From contig JAPEUQ010000001.1 of NCBI GenBank assembly GCA_027946365.1, forward strand, positions 3,906,001-3,970,000: a stretch of DNA of 64,000 nucleotides, read 5' to 3'. The notes beneath the pieces are model-generated. The model saw only the letters and a list, made by a program, of their open reading frames with translations, was not told the origin of the DNA and made no database searches. The stretch's first letter is position 1. Each line of letters begins with the position of its first letter. Below, in pieces: positions 1 to 11,399 of this stretch. The DNA is from Kalmusia sp. IMI 367209. Its lineage: Eukaryota; Ascomycota; Dothideomycetes; Pleosporales; Didymosphaeriaceae. The translations under genes and the position numbers were made by a program.

Positions 1-207
1 CATGGCCAAATGAGCCTGCCATCTTGACCTTCACTTGCCTGGAAACAGCGCGGCGGGTCGAGAGTTGGCTTTACTGATCAGCCCCCGACAACAGCGCCCT
101 TGCCTAACCGCCGACCACCGTCAAACCTGGAATATTGGGTATGAGCCGCGCGAAACTCATAGTCTAGCTCACTTACTGAAATAGATATCTTGCACTCGTG
201 ATCCAGC

Positions 208-2187
208 ATGTGGCCGGCCTCATTCAGCATCTTCGCGAACCAGGGCTGTCCCGAAGGTAACAGCTGCGAGATTCCCAATTGTCTCTTCTCCCATAAAGAA
301 AAGAGCACATCGCAGCACACACTAGCCGTCGCTCACAGTCAGCCATCAGCAAATGGCCAGCCACCTGCTAAACGCTTGAGACTTGATCATGATGCGGACC
401 AACCTACGGCACAACCCAATAAAGTATTGAGTGAAGCGGTTGAAACACCTGTGTTTACAGGACTCCGTACATCAACACCAATTCCTACACCACCAAAGCA
501 GGAGGTTATCACTGATTCCGTCCCGGGTCAGGCCCTTACCAATGGCAAAACTAACAACGCATTGCCCCGGACGGCAACGAAGCCTGTCTCACCTCCCCCG
601 AAGAAGGTCAGCACCGAGGTTGCGCCAAAGCCTGAAGTAGAGGTACGCCTGCTACCACGTAAAGTGCAAAGTGAACCAGCACCTTTTGCGACCAGGCTGG
701 TCAGGCTCAAGGCCTTGCACGAGTTCATGACTCCACTTAACAACAAGGTTGCTACAGCAATCAAACCATCAACGAAAGCTCTGCACTTGACAGCAAATCA
801 ACTGAGGAGCCTCGCTGTTGACGAAGAAGAAAAGGTAGCCCGGGAGAATCCTGTAGTCTATGACAACGTCATAAAGCATCGCATGGCCGCGTACAAGAAG
901 ATGACTATCGAAGAATGGGTGAAAATAAGAAGAGAAGCAACTGTGAAGGACAATGGGGAGCCACCCAAGAAACCACCCTTGAAGAAAGTCGAAACCGGCA
1001 TGACCTTGAAACAAGAAGTCACCTTTCTTTCAACCCTTTTTGCCCCAGAAGCGAGTCTAGAAGCCCACGGTTTTGTCACAAAGATGCCGACGGACGCCGA
1101 GGTCGAAGAATGTAAGAAGACGCAGATGATGTCGGATTGCTGGGAAGTCTGTGATCGTTGCGGAACTCGCTTTCAAGCTTTTCCAGAGCGAAGGGAGCAA
1201 GATGGCGCGCTGACTGCCGGTGGCAAGTGTCAACATCACTGGGGCAAAAAAATGTGGCCGAGGAGGTCTAAAGGGGAAGAAACAGAGCCTGCTAAGTATT
1301 CATGTTGCAATGCGCCTGTGGGCTCACCTGGCTGCACAGTGAACGACACTCACGTCTACAAGTTCACTGATGTGAACCGCATGTCTCTTGTAATGCCGTT
1401 CGTTGAGACGCCAACTAACGATGAAGTCGAACCACAGACTGCGGTTTGCTTCGATTGTGAAATGGGCTACACCACACAAGGTTTCGAGCTCCTTCGGCTG
1501 ACGGTCGTTTCCTGGCCCAGCCACAAGCCAGTCATAGATGTTCTGGTCCGTCCTCTTGGCTACATCTTAGATCTCAACACTCAATGGTCGGGAGTCACTA
1601 TGGACCAATTCCTCAATGCGAAGCCACACGATCCTGAAAACCCGAAGCCGAAACGTACAGAACTCCGAATTGTCGAATCTCCCTACGTTGCGCGCGATCT
1701 TTTTCTCAAGCACGTATCGCGTGACACACCTGTCCTCGGTCATGCTCTCGAGAATGACCTCAATGTCATCCGCCTCATTCATCCTACCATCGTCGACACC
1801 GTCATTCTCTATCCAACTCGCTCTGGCCTTCCGTATCGACACAGCCTCAAGACCCTAGCCAAACAACATCTTGGCCTAGACGTCCAGCAAGGCGGTGCGT
1901 CAGGTCACGATAGTTACGAGGATGCAAGGACTACCGGCGAGCTGATCAGGTTCACGGTAGCCCAGAAGTGGAAAAGGCTCAAGGAAGAGGGATGGGCTAT
2001 CAGGGACGACGGTGTATATCCGCCACTTCCTACCGACTTACCTCCACCCACAGCTCCCGCAGCCCCGTCTATGATTGCGACGCCGAAAATGGCAAGCACG
2101 AATGGAGATACGGCAGAGAAGCGAAAGCATGATCGAGATGAAGGTGGCGGAAAGGACAGCATCGATGAGCCCCCGCACAAGAAATAG
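208..2187 (+). CDS. rex3: RNA exonuclease Rex3-like
   Basis: Single-exon gene of 659 aa. It is a DEDDh 3'-5' exoribonuclease of the Rex3 type, which in yeast trims RNase MRP RNA and helps process other structured RNAs. What is seen: the first 30 residues hold a CCCH-type finger (CPEGNSC, then PNCLFSH) of the kind found at the start of fungal Rex3 proteins, which supports the ATG at 208. A long Pro/Lys-rich linker follows. The exonuclease domain fills the last third, with Exo I FDCEMGY, Exo II around GHALENDLNV and Exo III HDSYEDA, giving the four acidic residues and the catalytic His. The tail is low complexity. The neighbour at 2686 is on the same strand but functionally unrelated. A general Rex1/Rex4-type nuclease is the alternative, but the N-terminal finger favours Rex3. 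Confidence 0.92.
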   Translation: MWPASFSIFANQGCPEGNSCEIPNCLFSHKEKSTSQHTLAVAHSQPSANGQPPAKRLRLDHDADQPTAQPNKVLSEAVETPVFTGLRTSTPIPTPPKQEVITDSVPGQALTNGKTNNALPRTATKPVSPPPKKVSTEVAPKPEVEVRLLPRKVQSEPAPFATRLVRLKALHEFMTPLNNKVATAIKPSTKALHLTANQLRSLAVDEEEKVARENPVVYDNVIKHRMAAYKKMTIEEWVKIRREATVKDNGEPPKKPPLKKVETGMTLKQEVTFLSTLFAPEASLEAHGFVTKMPTDAEVEECKKTQMMSDCWEVCDRCGTRFQAFPERREQDGALTAGGKCQHHWGKKMWPRRSKGEETEPAKYSCCNAPVGSPGCTVNDTHVYKFTDVNRMSLVMPFVETPTNDEVEPQTAVCFDCEMGYTTQGFELLRLTVVSWPSHKPVIDVLVRPLGYILDLNTQWSGVTMDQFLNAKPHDPENPKPKRTELRIVESPYVARDLFLKHVSRDTPVLGHALENDLNVIRLIHPTIVDTVILYPTRSGLPYRHSLKTLAKQHLGLDVQQGGASGHDSYEDARTTGELIRFTVAQKWKRLKEEGWAIRDDGVYPPLPTDLPPPTAPAAPSMIATPKMASTNGDTAEKRKHDRDEGGGKDSIDEPPHKK

Positions 2188-2685
2188 TAGCTGAGGGAGA
2201 CGGTCTAAGACAGCGCTATACAGGACATCTAGCGTTGCTTTCCGAACAAGCGTGACGTTCCACCGAGCAATTGTGTTTTTCGCGTAGATGCAGAGAGGTG
2301 CATTCCAGGTATTTCAGCAACAACCTAGTACATGATCTAGATACCAGCAACGGCACATCAGCAGTGCTCGGGTCATTTTCGTGCCTGCATCAACGAATAT
2401 CCACATGTTCTAAACGAGATGTGACTACACACTTACCTCGTCCATTTGCGGCATGACAGTGAAGCTATCAGACGCGCCGTTTACATACAACAGCGAGGGC
2501 AAGCGCAAGGGCGTGCCTGCCGCTAAGAGCAGTGCGTTCCGTTCCGCGTCATTGGCTGTTTGGTGACACCAGAGAGTCGTAACAACGAGCCCTAATTGAA
2601 ATCTTCAATATGAAAGCAACATGTGCATGTCTACTTCTGCCCAATATTGTTGTCTGCACAACTACAAGGTATCCTCATGTGAGCA
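2188..2685. other. intergenic region rex3 - DUF3431 gene
   Basis: About 500 bp between two plus-strand genes. It must hold the 3' UTR of rex3 and the promoter of the next gene. No convincing ORF, RNA gene or repeat was seen. Confidence 0.5.
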
Positions 2686-4135
2686 ATGTCCTTCTACAGG
2701 CTTACGGCGCGGACGGCCGCCCTTATTCTTGTCGCTTGGCTCATGGTCGCCCTTGTACTACACTTGAAAGCAGAGCGCGCTATGCAGAAATCGACACGGC
2801 ATTCGACCACTACCAGCTCTTCCATCGCACATAAGCTCAGTATCATAGATACACCACTCGGCGCTGTGGACTTCAATTCGAGCGCGAGCTTTGCTCAAAG
2901 CATGACTGGCGCGAAAGCGGGAAACAGTAAACGGCAGACAGCTGTAGTAGTCGCAAAATCAAAATTTGACAACGCGACGTGGCTTGAAGAATATTTTCCA
3001 CAATGGGAGAAGCATATATACAGCGTTGACGATTGGACAGCGGATTTGACGGTGCCGGTGAACAAAGGGAGGGAGAGCATGGTATATTTGAGGTGAGTGG
3101 CCCTTAGATTTATTTCAAGTTGTGCATGGGGCAGATGTTGTGTGGCTTGCCTGGTCCTTCGTACGCGGGACTGGCTTCTGGTTGGGGCTATGATCCTGGG
3201 TCGAGCAACTGACCAACATTCGATTGCTGACAGCAGCGCAGCTACATCATAGATAAGTACGACAACCTCCCGGATAACGTCCTCTTCATCCACCCAAATC
3301 GTTACCAGTGGCACAACGACGATGCCGACTATGATGGGGTGTCGATGCTGCGCCGTTTCCAAATATCCTACCTAGAGCAAGAGGGCTACGTCAATATTCG
3401 CTGTGCTTGGGCCCTCGGCTGCCCGCACGAGATCAAACCGCTCGAAGAGGAAGGCGAGCATAGAGAACAAGTACACGCCGGGGGAGACTACAAACAGGCC
3501 TTCGAGGTGTTGTTTCCTGGGCGGGGGGTTCCGACGCATGTAGGTGTAAGCTGCTGCTCGCAGTTTGCGGCTACGAAAGAGAAGATACGAGAAAGGGGGA
3601 AGAGCGACTATGTCGGCTATAAGAGGTGGTTACTGGAGACAGATCTGGCAGACAGCATCTCGGGGAGGGTGATGGAGTACAGCTGGCACAGTATGTTGTC
3701 CCCTCGGCGATGACAGCCAACAAGGTTGGGCATCATTGCGTCATACACCGATCCGCTGTCGGTATGCAAATATCCTATAAGAGGAGGGTTCGGGTGTTGT
3801 CTACCGTCCTTCAGCCTTACGAGTGAGGCAAATCGACGGACTGGGACGTGGCGTGTCATATGGTCAACTTTTGCAACGTATCTCAGCGGCAACAACGCCT
3901 TTGGCTTGGTCATTTGCTAACGATTCCACCAGTTATATTTGGAAAGGGACCAATCCATTGTCCTCCTCCGAACGTCTGCTACTGCAAGGTTTTCGGTCTA
4001 TGTGAGCTCGAGTGTGACGAGCAGGGAAGCTGCCCGGGTCAATATGTCCTTCCGCCCTATTCGACGCTTCCGGAAGGTTGGCCATACCGTGGCTGGTTTC
4101 ACGAATATCGAGAGAGGGCGGCCCCCGAGGACTGA
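2686..4135 (+). CDS. DUF3431 family membrane-anchored protein
   Basis: Three exons, 2686-3092, 3242-3690 and 3933-4135, give 352 aa in one open frame. Donors are GTGAGT and GTATGT. The first intron is 149 bp and the second 242 bp, both long for this window. Residues 9-27 form a single hydrophobic segment near the N-terminus, fitting a type II signal anchor. The rest matches the fungal DUF3431 family: VVVAKSKFDNATWLEEY, a WEKHIYSVDD block, YIIDKYDNLP, FIHPNRYQWHNDD, a GCP...EIKPLEE block, GVSCCSQFA, and the Cys-rich end HCPPPNVCYCKVFGLC. The function of DUF3431 is not established; a glycosyltransferase-like secretory-pathway role is often suspected, but nothing here proves it. The second intron could contain an unnoticed micro-exon. 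Confidence 0.88.
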
Positions 4136-5418
4136 GTGTCAAGTTGGTATCCAGCACAACGTGTTCACAAGCCCGCAGGAGCGAGTATCGAATGACTGCA
4201 TACGCTACATTGACGTGACGAGCACAGCACACAACTCGTACGACGTTGGATATGGCGCGATCTCTTTCCTCCCCCTTCACTTGACAGCTCCGACCGAAAC
4301 ACGAAAACGAGCATGGAACGTCGATGCACTACACATGTAGGTGCATACGTGGAGATTATGTTGCAGCGGTTATTCATCCTCACTGGTTCTATTCGCCAAT
4401 TGCTCAAGTCTATACGGGGTTATACACGTCGCAGGATAGATGTGGGCGGCATCAGTCGTGAATGGTCAAGAGGCCGAAGCCACAGGCGAGCTTTCTCCGG
4501 AAATGGCAGCCATTCACTGCATATTGTACCTTATCTGGGGGCCAACATGCAACAGCACTATGGCTGTACGGGTTACAAGAACGGCACGCGAGGCTACCAA
4601 ATGACTTGGCCGATGGACTTAGGATGAGCGGGCAAGGCTGACGCACACTGTGTTAGTGATGGCAGGGCGCGGGAAGAAGCATTGATTGGTAAGAAAGCAA
4701 GCCAGGCGCCATGATGCAGAGTGTTCCTCTCTGCGAGCTTCGGGGGACGATGAAGCCAGGGTGTCCGGAACGTAGTCACAGTCGCAGAGCCGCATGGAAT
4801 TTACCGCAAGGAAGAAGGCAGCCGAGAGGGACAAAATATGAGATGGCCCAAGCGTAACACTGGAGTTGGGGGCGCAGGGGTGTAACGTACAGTAGCGTAG
4901 CTAGCTTCCACCCAATTAGACTACACGATCAATTTTGAGCCTCATAGAACGGGGTACTTCGCCGCCGCAGGTGACCTGTCTTGTGCCCGCCGCGTTGGCT
5001 GGTGCTCCTTCACAGGCTTTCTCATGCCCGCCTCGTGCCATTGGACGCACAGAGCCACGCTTGCAAATTTGCTTTGCCGTTGCGTGAGATGGACGTCGCC
5101 TTTTCCGGCGTCACAACAATCGCAGCCTCGTGTCCCTCGCCCTGTCCCCATCCGGTTTACAAGACACAGTTAATCCTCGGTACCGAGGGATTGTCGTAGG
5201 GCTAGCCATGTCTAAGCTCCCTGACCGTTCTCACACACCAAAAATGCATGATGCGGCTCTGCCGCCCTAAGAGGCCTTCTGTCGTTAAGTAGCCTGGCAA
5301 CCTTATCCTTTTCCCAGCCCACCCCGACGAGCAGCCTTGTCCTTCCACCAAAACCAATCGTTATGCTCAAGCAGCGCCTTCCCGAACCTTACTTCTTGCA
5401 GTCTACCTACCTGAACCC
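4136..5418. other. gene-free interval
   Basis: About 1.3 kb between the DUF3431 gene and the F-box gene. Open frames on both strands are short, overlap each other and show no recognisable domain. No RNA gene or repeat was seen. The stretch just before 5419 is pyrimidine-rich, as is common in fungal promoters. Confidence 0.4.
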
Positions 5419-7313
5419 ATGCCCCTCACTTTGGACAGGCTTCCCTTTGACGTTCTCTTCTATGTCACGTCCCACCTGGACTTCGACGATATCGTCAGCC
5501 TCGCGCACACATGCCGACAGCTTAAAACACTGCTCGTGGAAAACGGCATCTGTAGAAAAGCCGTCGAGGTACAGAGACAAGAGCCTTTCGTTCGACGGCT
5601 ACCATTGACTACTACCAGGCTCGCTTTCCCTATACCAAAGAAGCGCGGCTGGCTCAGAACCAGGACATCTCGTATTGTGAGGCCTTTAGCTCCATACAAG
5701 ACAGACGAACTGCCTTCTCTGACGCCCACCCGTTCGCCGCTCGCATTGTTGGACCGGCTAATGACTTCTGCTATCGACAAGGCGTGTTATGCATATTAGA
5801 AGGAACTATTATACGTGTCTCGGAAGCGCAATACCCATCTGAATGTCTCACAATTGATCTCTCGTCGATTCTCACAACCTCGCCAGAACCGTCGACAGGT
5901 TCAAGTGAGCCCAGGCTATCCTTATTATCTTATAATGATGACATCATTACCATCCTTTATGAAAGAAAGGGTCGACCTAACAACGGTCGCATATTCGCCA
6001 TCAGCACCACATCTGGGCAATTAGTCAAAGAAATATTGCTCGAACATACTCATAAGCTTTTTGCACGGCACACGTCACGATATCTTTATTATGGAACATA
6101 TAGCTCCGTCGGATCCCGGGGCCACTATGAGTGGGAAATACGAGGTATCTCTTTGATAAGCGGCCATTCACTATTCTGCAACAATCCACTTCAATTACAA
6201 GGATTCTTTGGAACAGATATCGGCTCGACAATAGCTTTCGAAATCCACAACGACGACTTTTATGCAGTGTCAAATCAAACGTCCTTCGAAGTAGAAGAGA
6301 TCGACTGGACATCCTTTTATCACTGTATTAAATTCCCACTGAACAATCCAAAGCCTGAATTAGTAGAATCAAACAAGAAACTATGGAGGCGACAGCATGA
6401 TGAAGGAGTTATTCATGATTCTTGGACAGACCTGAGCCTCCAAATTGACGAGACCACCCACAGCCTTATGATTGTGGAGGCCCGTCGCGAATATCAAAAG
6501 AGTTGTAGTCGACAAGTACGAACATTTTATATTTCAGAATTTGTATCCGGCTCCGATTCTGCCACAACTTCGGCCGAAGAATCACCAGTACTAGAGGCTT
6601 CAGCAGGACCGATGCTGCCTTGGGACGATGCCTACGTTGCTACGCTAGACTCGACGAATAATCCAAATTATGCACCCCCGCAACCAAGGTACAATTGGAG
6701 TTTTCACCCCGAAATTCCTCTCAAAAGCAGCCCTGGTCGATCGTTTATACTCGCCAGAACAAAGTTTCGAGCCTACAACTACTCTTGTGCTTCGTTCCTA
6801 GATATGGTTGAAGATGATCGTTGTTGTCACAATCCATCCGGACCCTGTTTGAGGCTGCGTATCGGATCTCGCCGTAGTGGACCCCTGGACTGGAGGCCGC
6901 TCGAGGAAAGTATGCCTCACCTACTCAGCCCCCCTGTTCTGCCCAACGACGTGGCCTACCGTCATTCAACAGTAAAAATGTGGCCTCCACCAGCCTCCAG
7001 GTGCCCTTGCTCCAAACGGTTGCATCAAATTCTAAATCCCCCCCTCCCTTCCGGCCCTGCATATAACCGCTCCATCATTGGGGCCTTGGACGAACGTAAT
7101 CTGGTATACATGATTCGTCCAGGGAGGTCGTTTAGCCCCAGCGACGACAACGCATTGGGCATCATCATCATGATCAATTTCAACCGAGGTCCTCTGCCGC
7201 CCAAGATCATGCAAGACAAGTCAGACAATCTCAAGGGGCGCTCCAATGGCGACTTGACTGAGTCTGAGTGGCATTGGCAATCAGGAGCGTGCAAGAGGAG
7301 ATGCTGCTGCTAA
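5419..7313 (+). CDS. F-box protein of a conserved fungal family
   Basis: Two exons, 5419-5568 and 5619-7313, joined across a 50 bp intron (GTACAG donor, ACCAG acceptor), encode 614 aa. Residues 4-45 form an F-box (LDRLPFDVLF...LDFDDIVSL...CRQLKTLL), which binds Skp1 and so links a target to an SCF ubiquitin ligase. The body carries conserved blocks of an uncharacterised ascomycete family: ARLAQNQDISYCEAF, LFARHTSRYLYYGT, YEWEIRGISL, GTDIGSTIAFEIHNDDFYAVS and EVEEIDWTSFYHC. No WD40 or LRR repeats are visible, so the substrate-binding part is unknown. Without splicing, the first frame stops at about 5799 and the second seems to start at 5784, so an unspliced reading would make two wrong genes. 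The C-terminus is basic and ends in Cys-Cys-Cys. Confidence 0.88.
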
Positions 7314-7382
7314 TGCTTTCATCTGGGCTCCGATGCTGCGCTGTATGGAGCCGCAAAGAAGGCGGACGCGGTTCGCCAACCA

Positions 7383-7973
7383 TTGTCAATCTTCCTCCTT
7401 GGTTCGCCTTGTCGTAGATGGTGGGTGCAAGGTCCGCATAAACCGGTGAACAACCCCGCTAGTTCGCACGTCAAAACTCTCCCGGCCACTCAGACCAATA
7501 CTACCACGATTCGATGCTTTCCAGGACACCGCTGTTACGCATACGCCCTTGCCGATATTGGGATAACTTTTGCGGACTGGACGGTATGTGATGGCTCGCG
7601 ATGCATCGCTTACGACACCCCTGCTTCTGCACTACCAGATGCCATCAGCGAAAAAGCGGGCTTACAATGCTATATGGTCCCGCTCAACTTCTCAAAATGG
7701 GGTAATCGGTTTCGAGTGTCAAGTTGCGGTCTGACACACTGTCTGCGCTATACTGTGGCATGTGGCAAAGCTGACCGACGGAGCTGGCCGACGTCCGAAG
7801 GCAGCAATTATGGACGTTTTGATTGGCAACAATGGTTTCATGTCAACATAAAGTTCAAGGCGGGAAAGCATTCAAGGATCAAGAGTGTGGCCAGTGCTCA
7901 GCGACTTTGTCACGAGACCATAAAAGTTTTCTTCAACAAGGTTTCTTTTTCGCTGAATTTTGTTATGGTATGA
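7383..7973 (+). CDS. doubtful open reading frame, 196 aa
   Basis: A 196-codon open frame 70 bp after the F-box gene. It has about ten cysteines but no signal peptide, no domain I recognise and no low-complexity bias typical of a real small protein. The start methionine has no clear context. It may be part of the F-box gene's 3' UTR or a chance frame. It is listed because it is the longest frame in this interval. Confidence 0.15.
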   Translation: MSIFLLGSPCRRWWVQGPHKPVNNPASSHVKTLPATQTNTTTIRCFPGHRCYAYALADIGITFADWTVCDGSRCIAYDTPASALPDAISEKAGLQCYMVPLNFSKWGNRFRVSSCGLTHCLRYTVACGKADRRSWPTSEGSNYGRFDWQQWFHVNIKFKAGKHSRIKSVASAQRLCHETIKVFFNKVSFSLNFVMV

Positions 7974-10392
7974 ACCTTCCCACGCATTTCCTATAGTATG
8001 GCGTCGTTGGCCACATTCGCGTATCTGCAATCTTTCTTACAATAATCCTCTTTGCGCTGCAGAACACGTATTAGTTTCCACGCCCAAGTCCGAATTGATG
8101 GTGATTAGTTTTCCACGTCTTTATAGTCGAGCAATGTCTGAACTCGAGCTATCGAAACTCGGTCCATCGAATCACATCAATCCTCTTCCGTGATCTTTAC
8201 TCTCTTATCGGTCCGTACCAGAATTACAACATCTATCACGTCTATGTGTTCATCCTTCCAAGCGACACATACATATGCATACACACCATCCTTCACACCC
8301 TCAGTCCTCCAAACTACAAACGAATCTCACCCCAAGGGGCCCACCCATACCAGAATTCCTGCCGATCTATCAACTCAGCGAATAACACCCAAGCACAGAG
8401 CTCATTGTCCCCAATACCGAAGATTGAGTGAACCCCCACGGCCCTCTCTCACCGGACCGGACCACCCCACAATTTTTGTTCCTTGGAGAGATGCCGCACA
8501 CATATATGCCTGCATGCACTTTCTGACATGCTTTCATACTCCGTCCTCCACCCCCAACATACCACCCCACTCAGCATCGTAGAAGCCCTCTAAACCCGTA
8601 TCCGCCAGTAAAGCTAGGACACTGCATAGCGCTAGTTCGAACACGCGGTTGGTTGCGAGATCTCGCATCGTCATCATCATCATTCAGTTGGAGGACAAAT
8701 CTTCAGGGTTTTCCCACTATTGTAACATGTATGCCGGGGTAACCCAGCACACAACGCGTGCTCAAACTTCTGTCCTAAGGTTGTGTTTGGACAATACCTG
8801 ATGCTCAACAGCCCAAGCACAGAGCTCGTCCTATCAGATACCTAGCATTCGCTTTACTTTCTCCTCTCACGGGCTCAGCTCGGGTCCCCAACTGGTCCTT
8901 CTTGTGCCGCATATATGCATACGTGCATTTACCTTTCGCCCTGCCCGAGCCGTGTGGATTGGGAAGGTGTATATCCATGCCTACATACACCCCACGAGTG
9001 AGACTGCTCGGACATGTATCCACCTAGACAGGCAGGGGTATGTATATCTCGCTTCAGTGTACGAAAAACTAGTACCACGCAATTCCTCTATATCTAAGAC
9101 CGGAACCGGCCGAGCATGCGTCGAATTACTCCCCAAGTGCATACTAATATCTCACTGGATCAAAGCGTCTTCGTGCTTCCCCCTTGTCTTACATACGTAC
9201 ATATCCTACGCGCCCTCCATTTCCTTCGTCCTTCGTCCTTCGAGCCCCGCGTGCTGCTACGCTCCTCGGGGAAAGACGCTGTCATCCACGTGCACACTCT
9301 TGAATGCCGCTTAGATATCCATCAATCACCACATGATCGCCATGTGTCTAGTCTTCAAGCAAAACAGTGCACAGACGCGGCACGCTATCTGCCTCAGCCT
9401 CGTCACCATCGCACATCCGAACACATGTTTGCTTCTGTGACCATCTAGACTGCCCGTGTGCCGCTTATCTGCCCGCGGATAGGACAACAGGGCGATATGG
9501 CGCCTCATGAGGCGCGCCCTGTGTGTGTGAGAGGAGGGGAACCGCGTGAAGTGAAGCGGAGCTGTAACAGGTTGATGTGGGAGATTAGGTCTGGTTGGAT
9601 GAAAACGAGGCGCGGCGGACTTGCTGATTCTTGTATATGCGGTACGGCACAGGGGGGAAGGGGACTATCAAGCGAGATCGAGAGGAGCGTGGGGAGCACA
9701 CGTGGACACGCGACGCGGTTTGTAACGGAGACAAAGCTCGCGTCATTATCATATTTTCAAAATTATCAAGTAGGTGGATTTCTTTCTGCCTTTCGCTGGG
9801 GGGTTGTACCCGCTTATTATATTACATACATGATGCGCCCTGACTCGCCTTCCACTGCTTCCTTTCCACAGGATTCGTTTCTGTATCTTGCTGCGCGGAG
9901 CCCCTGGGTGAAGAAATGAAAACATGTGCTCGTGAGTATTAGAACGCCTAACAGAATGGGATATCAACGATGCTGGGAACGCCTGGTACCGACGCTAGGA
10001 AATGCTGGAAGGAGGGTGATGCTGACGGCTCGTCTGTGCCGTAGCCATGGCCGTGGAAAGGGTGCCATGAGAAGTATGTACAGCGAAGTTTAAGGTGAAG
10101 AGGTGTGGTGCGGCTGATATGAGGCATCCGATGGAGGGGCCAGCTGCGGGTGACAAATGGCCCAAGAAGACGACGACTCAAGGCTGTTCTATCCGGAATA
10201 TTTTCGTAGGCAGTCGGTAAGTGAGGCTCTTGGACGAGGGTCGAATGATGGCGAGACCAGACCCACAGCTTCATGAAGTGCATGCCGAGTTTTGCCCGCA
10301 GCCCCATGTCTAGCACAATCCCAGTGATGGTGCGGAGAGAAGTGTCCCCTGGCGTTTCACCGGTGTGTGTTTATGGTCTTCCATGCAGTCGT
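7974..10392. other. gene-free, pyrimidine-rich interval with diverged duplication
   Basis: About 2.4 kb without a credible gene. Much of 8200-9450 is C/T-rich on the plus strand, with frequent short ATG-containing frames. It contains the duplicated block described separately (8388-8530 and 8812-8940). The right end is the 3' flank of the minus-strand gene at 10393. Confidence 0.5.
8388..8940. repeat. diverged tandem duplication, unit about 420 bp
   Basis: The 16-mer cccaagcacagagctc occurs at 8388-8403 and again at 8812-8827. About 100 bp further on, a second pair follows: tgccgcacacatatatgc at 8492 and tgccgcatatatgcatac at 8905, each followed by a tgcat/tgcatt element. The order and spacing are kept (offsets 424 and 413 bp), while the DNA between is only partly alike. 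This looks like an old tandem duplication in non-coding DNA. Confidence 0.55.
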
Positions 10393-10809
10393 CTATAGCT
10401 CCATGCTGTCCAAGTCGCGCATGACGACGGCCATCTGTGCCCGCTTCGCAGCCTCGGCCAACAGTGCAGCTTGGTTGAGGTAGTTTGTGGTCTCAGCAGC
10501 CGTCCGACCCGCACCGTCTCTGTTCGGCTGGTACTCGAAGCTGCGATATCGCTGCATTGGCGGCATCTGCTGCTGTGTCTGTTGGGACTGCGTTTGTTGC
10601 TGCTGGCCGTTCAACGAACCGTAGAAGTTTTGCGGGGCTCGAGGGGCTGACGGCGAAGGCAATGGTGCTGAGGATGCAGGAGACGGTGAGGCAAGATTCG
10701 CGCTGCTGCTGTAGCTTTGAAAGGCAGACGAGTCCTGAGAGCTGTTTGCTGAGGACTGGAGGGGCGCGTACGTGGGCCGCGGCGGGGTTGGGCGGGGTGC
10801 GGTCGACAT
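10393..10809 (-). CDS. small Ser/Pro/Gln-rich conserved protein
   Basis: A single-exon frame of 138 aa. The N-terminal two thirds are disordered: proline/threonine first, then serine-rich, then a glutamine tract around residues 69-82. The last 35 residues, from about AAETTNYLNQAALLAEAAKRAQ to RDLDSMEL, look like an amphipathic helix and are the part most likely to be conserved. No enzymatic motif is present. The gene is divergent from kti12, with 590 bp between the start codons, so a shared promoter is possible. I do not recognise a named family. The contrast between the disordered head and the ordered Ala-rich tail suggests a short protein-protein docking helix, which is inference. Confidence 0.65.
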   Translation of the reverse strand: MSTAPRPTPPRPTYAPLQSSANSSQDSSAFQSYSSSANLASPSPASSAPLPSPSAPRAPQNFYGSLNGQQQQTQSQQTQQQMPPMQRYRSFEYQPNRDGAGRTAAETTNYLNQAALLAEAAKRAQMAVVMRDLDSMEL

Positions 10810-11399
10810 TGTGTCGTGTATCTGGATGGAAAATGGAAACGGCGAAAGGGAGATGTCGAGGAGCAGTCTTAAACACGGGTGATGGGCGTGTTGTACCTGT
10901 ACTTTTCTAGGAAGGTCGTAAGGCGCGGCGTTAGTGTACAGCTACAGAAGCGCCGCCGGGTCTCGAAGCGGAGAGCGAAGGCGGTAGCGAGCGTGCTCGT
11001 AGATTGGCAATCAACTATCGTGACGGTCTAATAGAGGGCAGGCGGGACGTGTAATATGGGGAGCGACAGCTGGCCGGACGCGAGTGGAGGAGGGAGAAGT
11101 GGTTGTAGATAGAGTCTGAGATTGTGGTGGGCATATCATGTACCGAGGCAGGCAAGCGCATGAATTATTGCTCGCGCCGCCGCAGAACAGCCCGTGAAAT
11201 TTCGTCACTGCGCGCTCCACCCACACTCTACACGCCTATCACGCCCCAGCTTACGGGCAGAACGGGCAATTATTTTCCGGGAGTCCTTCCGACTACGGCG
11301 TCGTCTCGAGGCACAGGCTCAGGCACAGGCACAGCCTAAAATAATCAAACACAGATACCACGAGGAATATCACCCCAAAATCAAACCCACAGCGCCATC
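10810..11399. promoter_or_regulatory. divergent promoter region, 10393 gene / kti12
   Basis: 590 bp between two divergent start codons. It includes a short imperfect hexamer repeat, ggcaca/ggctca units at about 11312-11335, just upstream of kti12. No TATA box is obvious. Confidence 0.4.

Noticed and set aside
5363..5608. Frame starting upstream of the F-box gene
   Set aside because: It is out of frame with the F-box, has no conserved residues and overlaps the true first exon.
8190..9500. C/T-rich stretch considered as a transposon terminal region
   Set aside because: No inverted terminal repeats, target-site duplication or transposase remnants were seen. Only the tandem duplication is supported.
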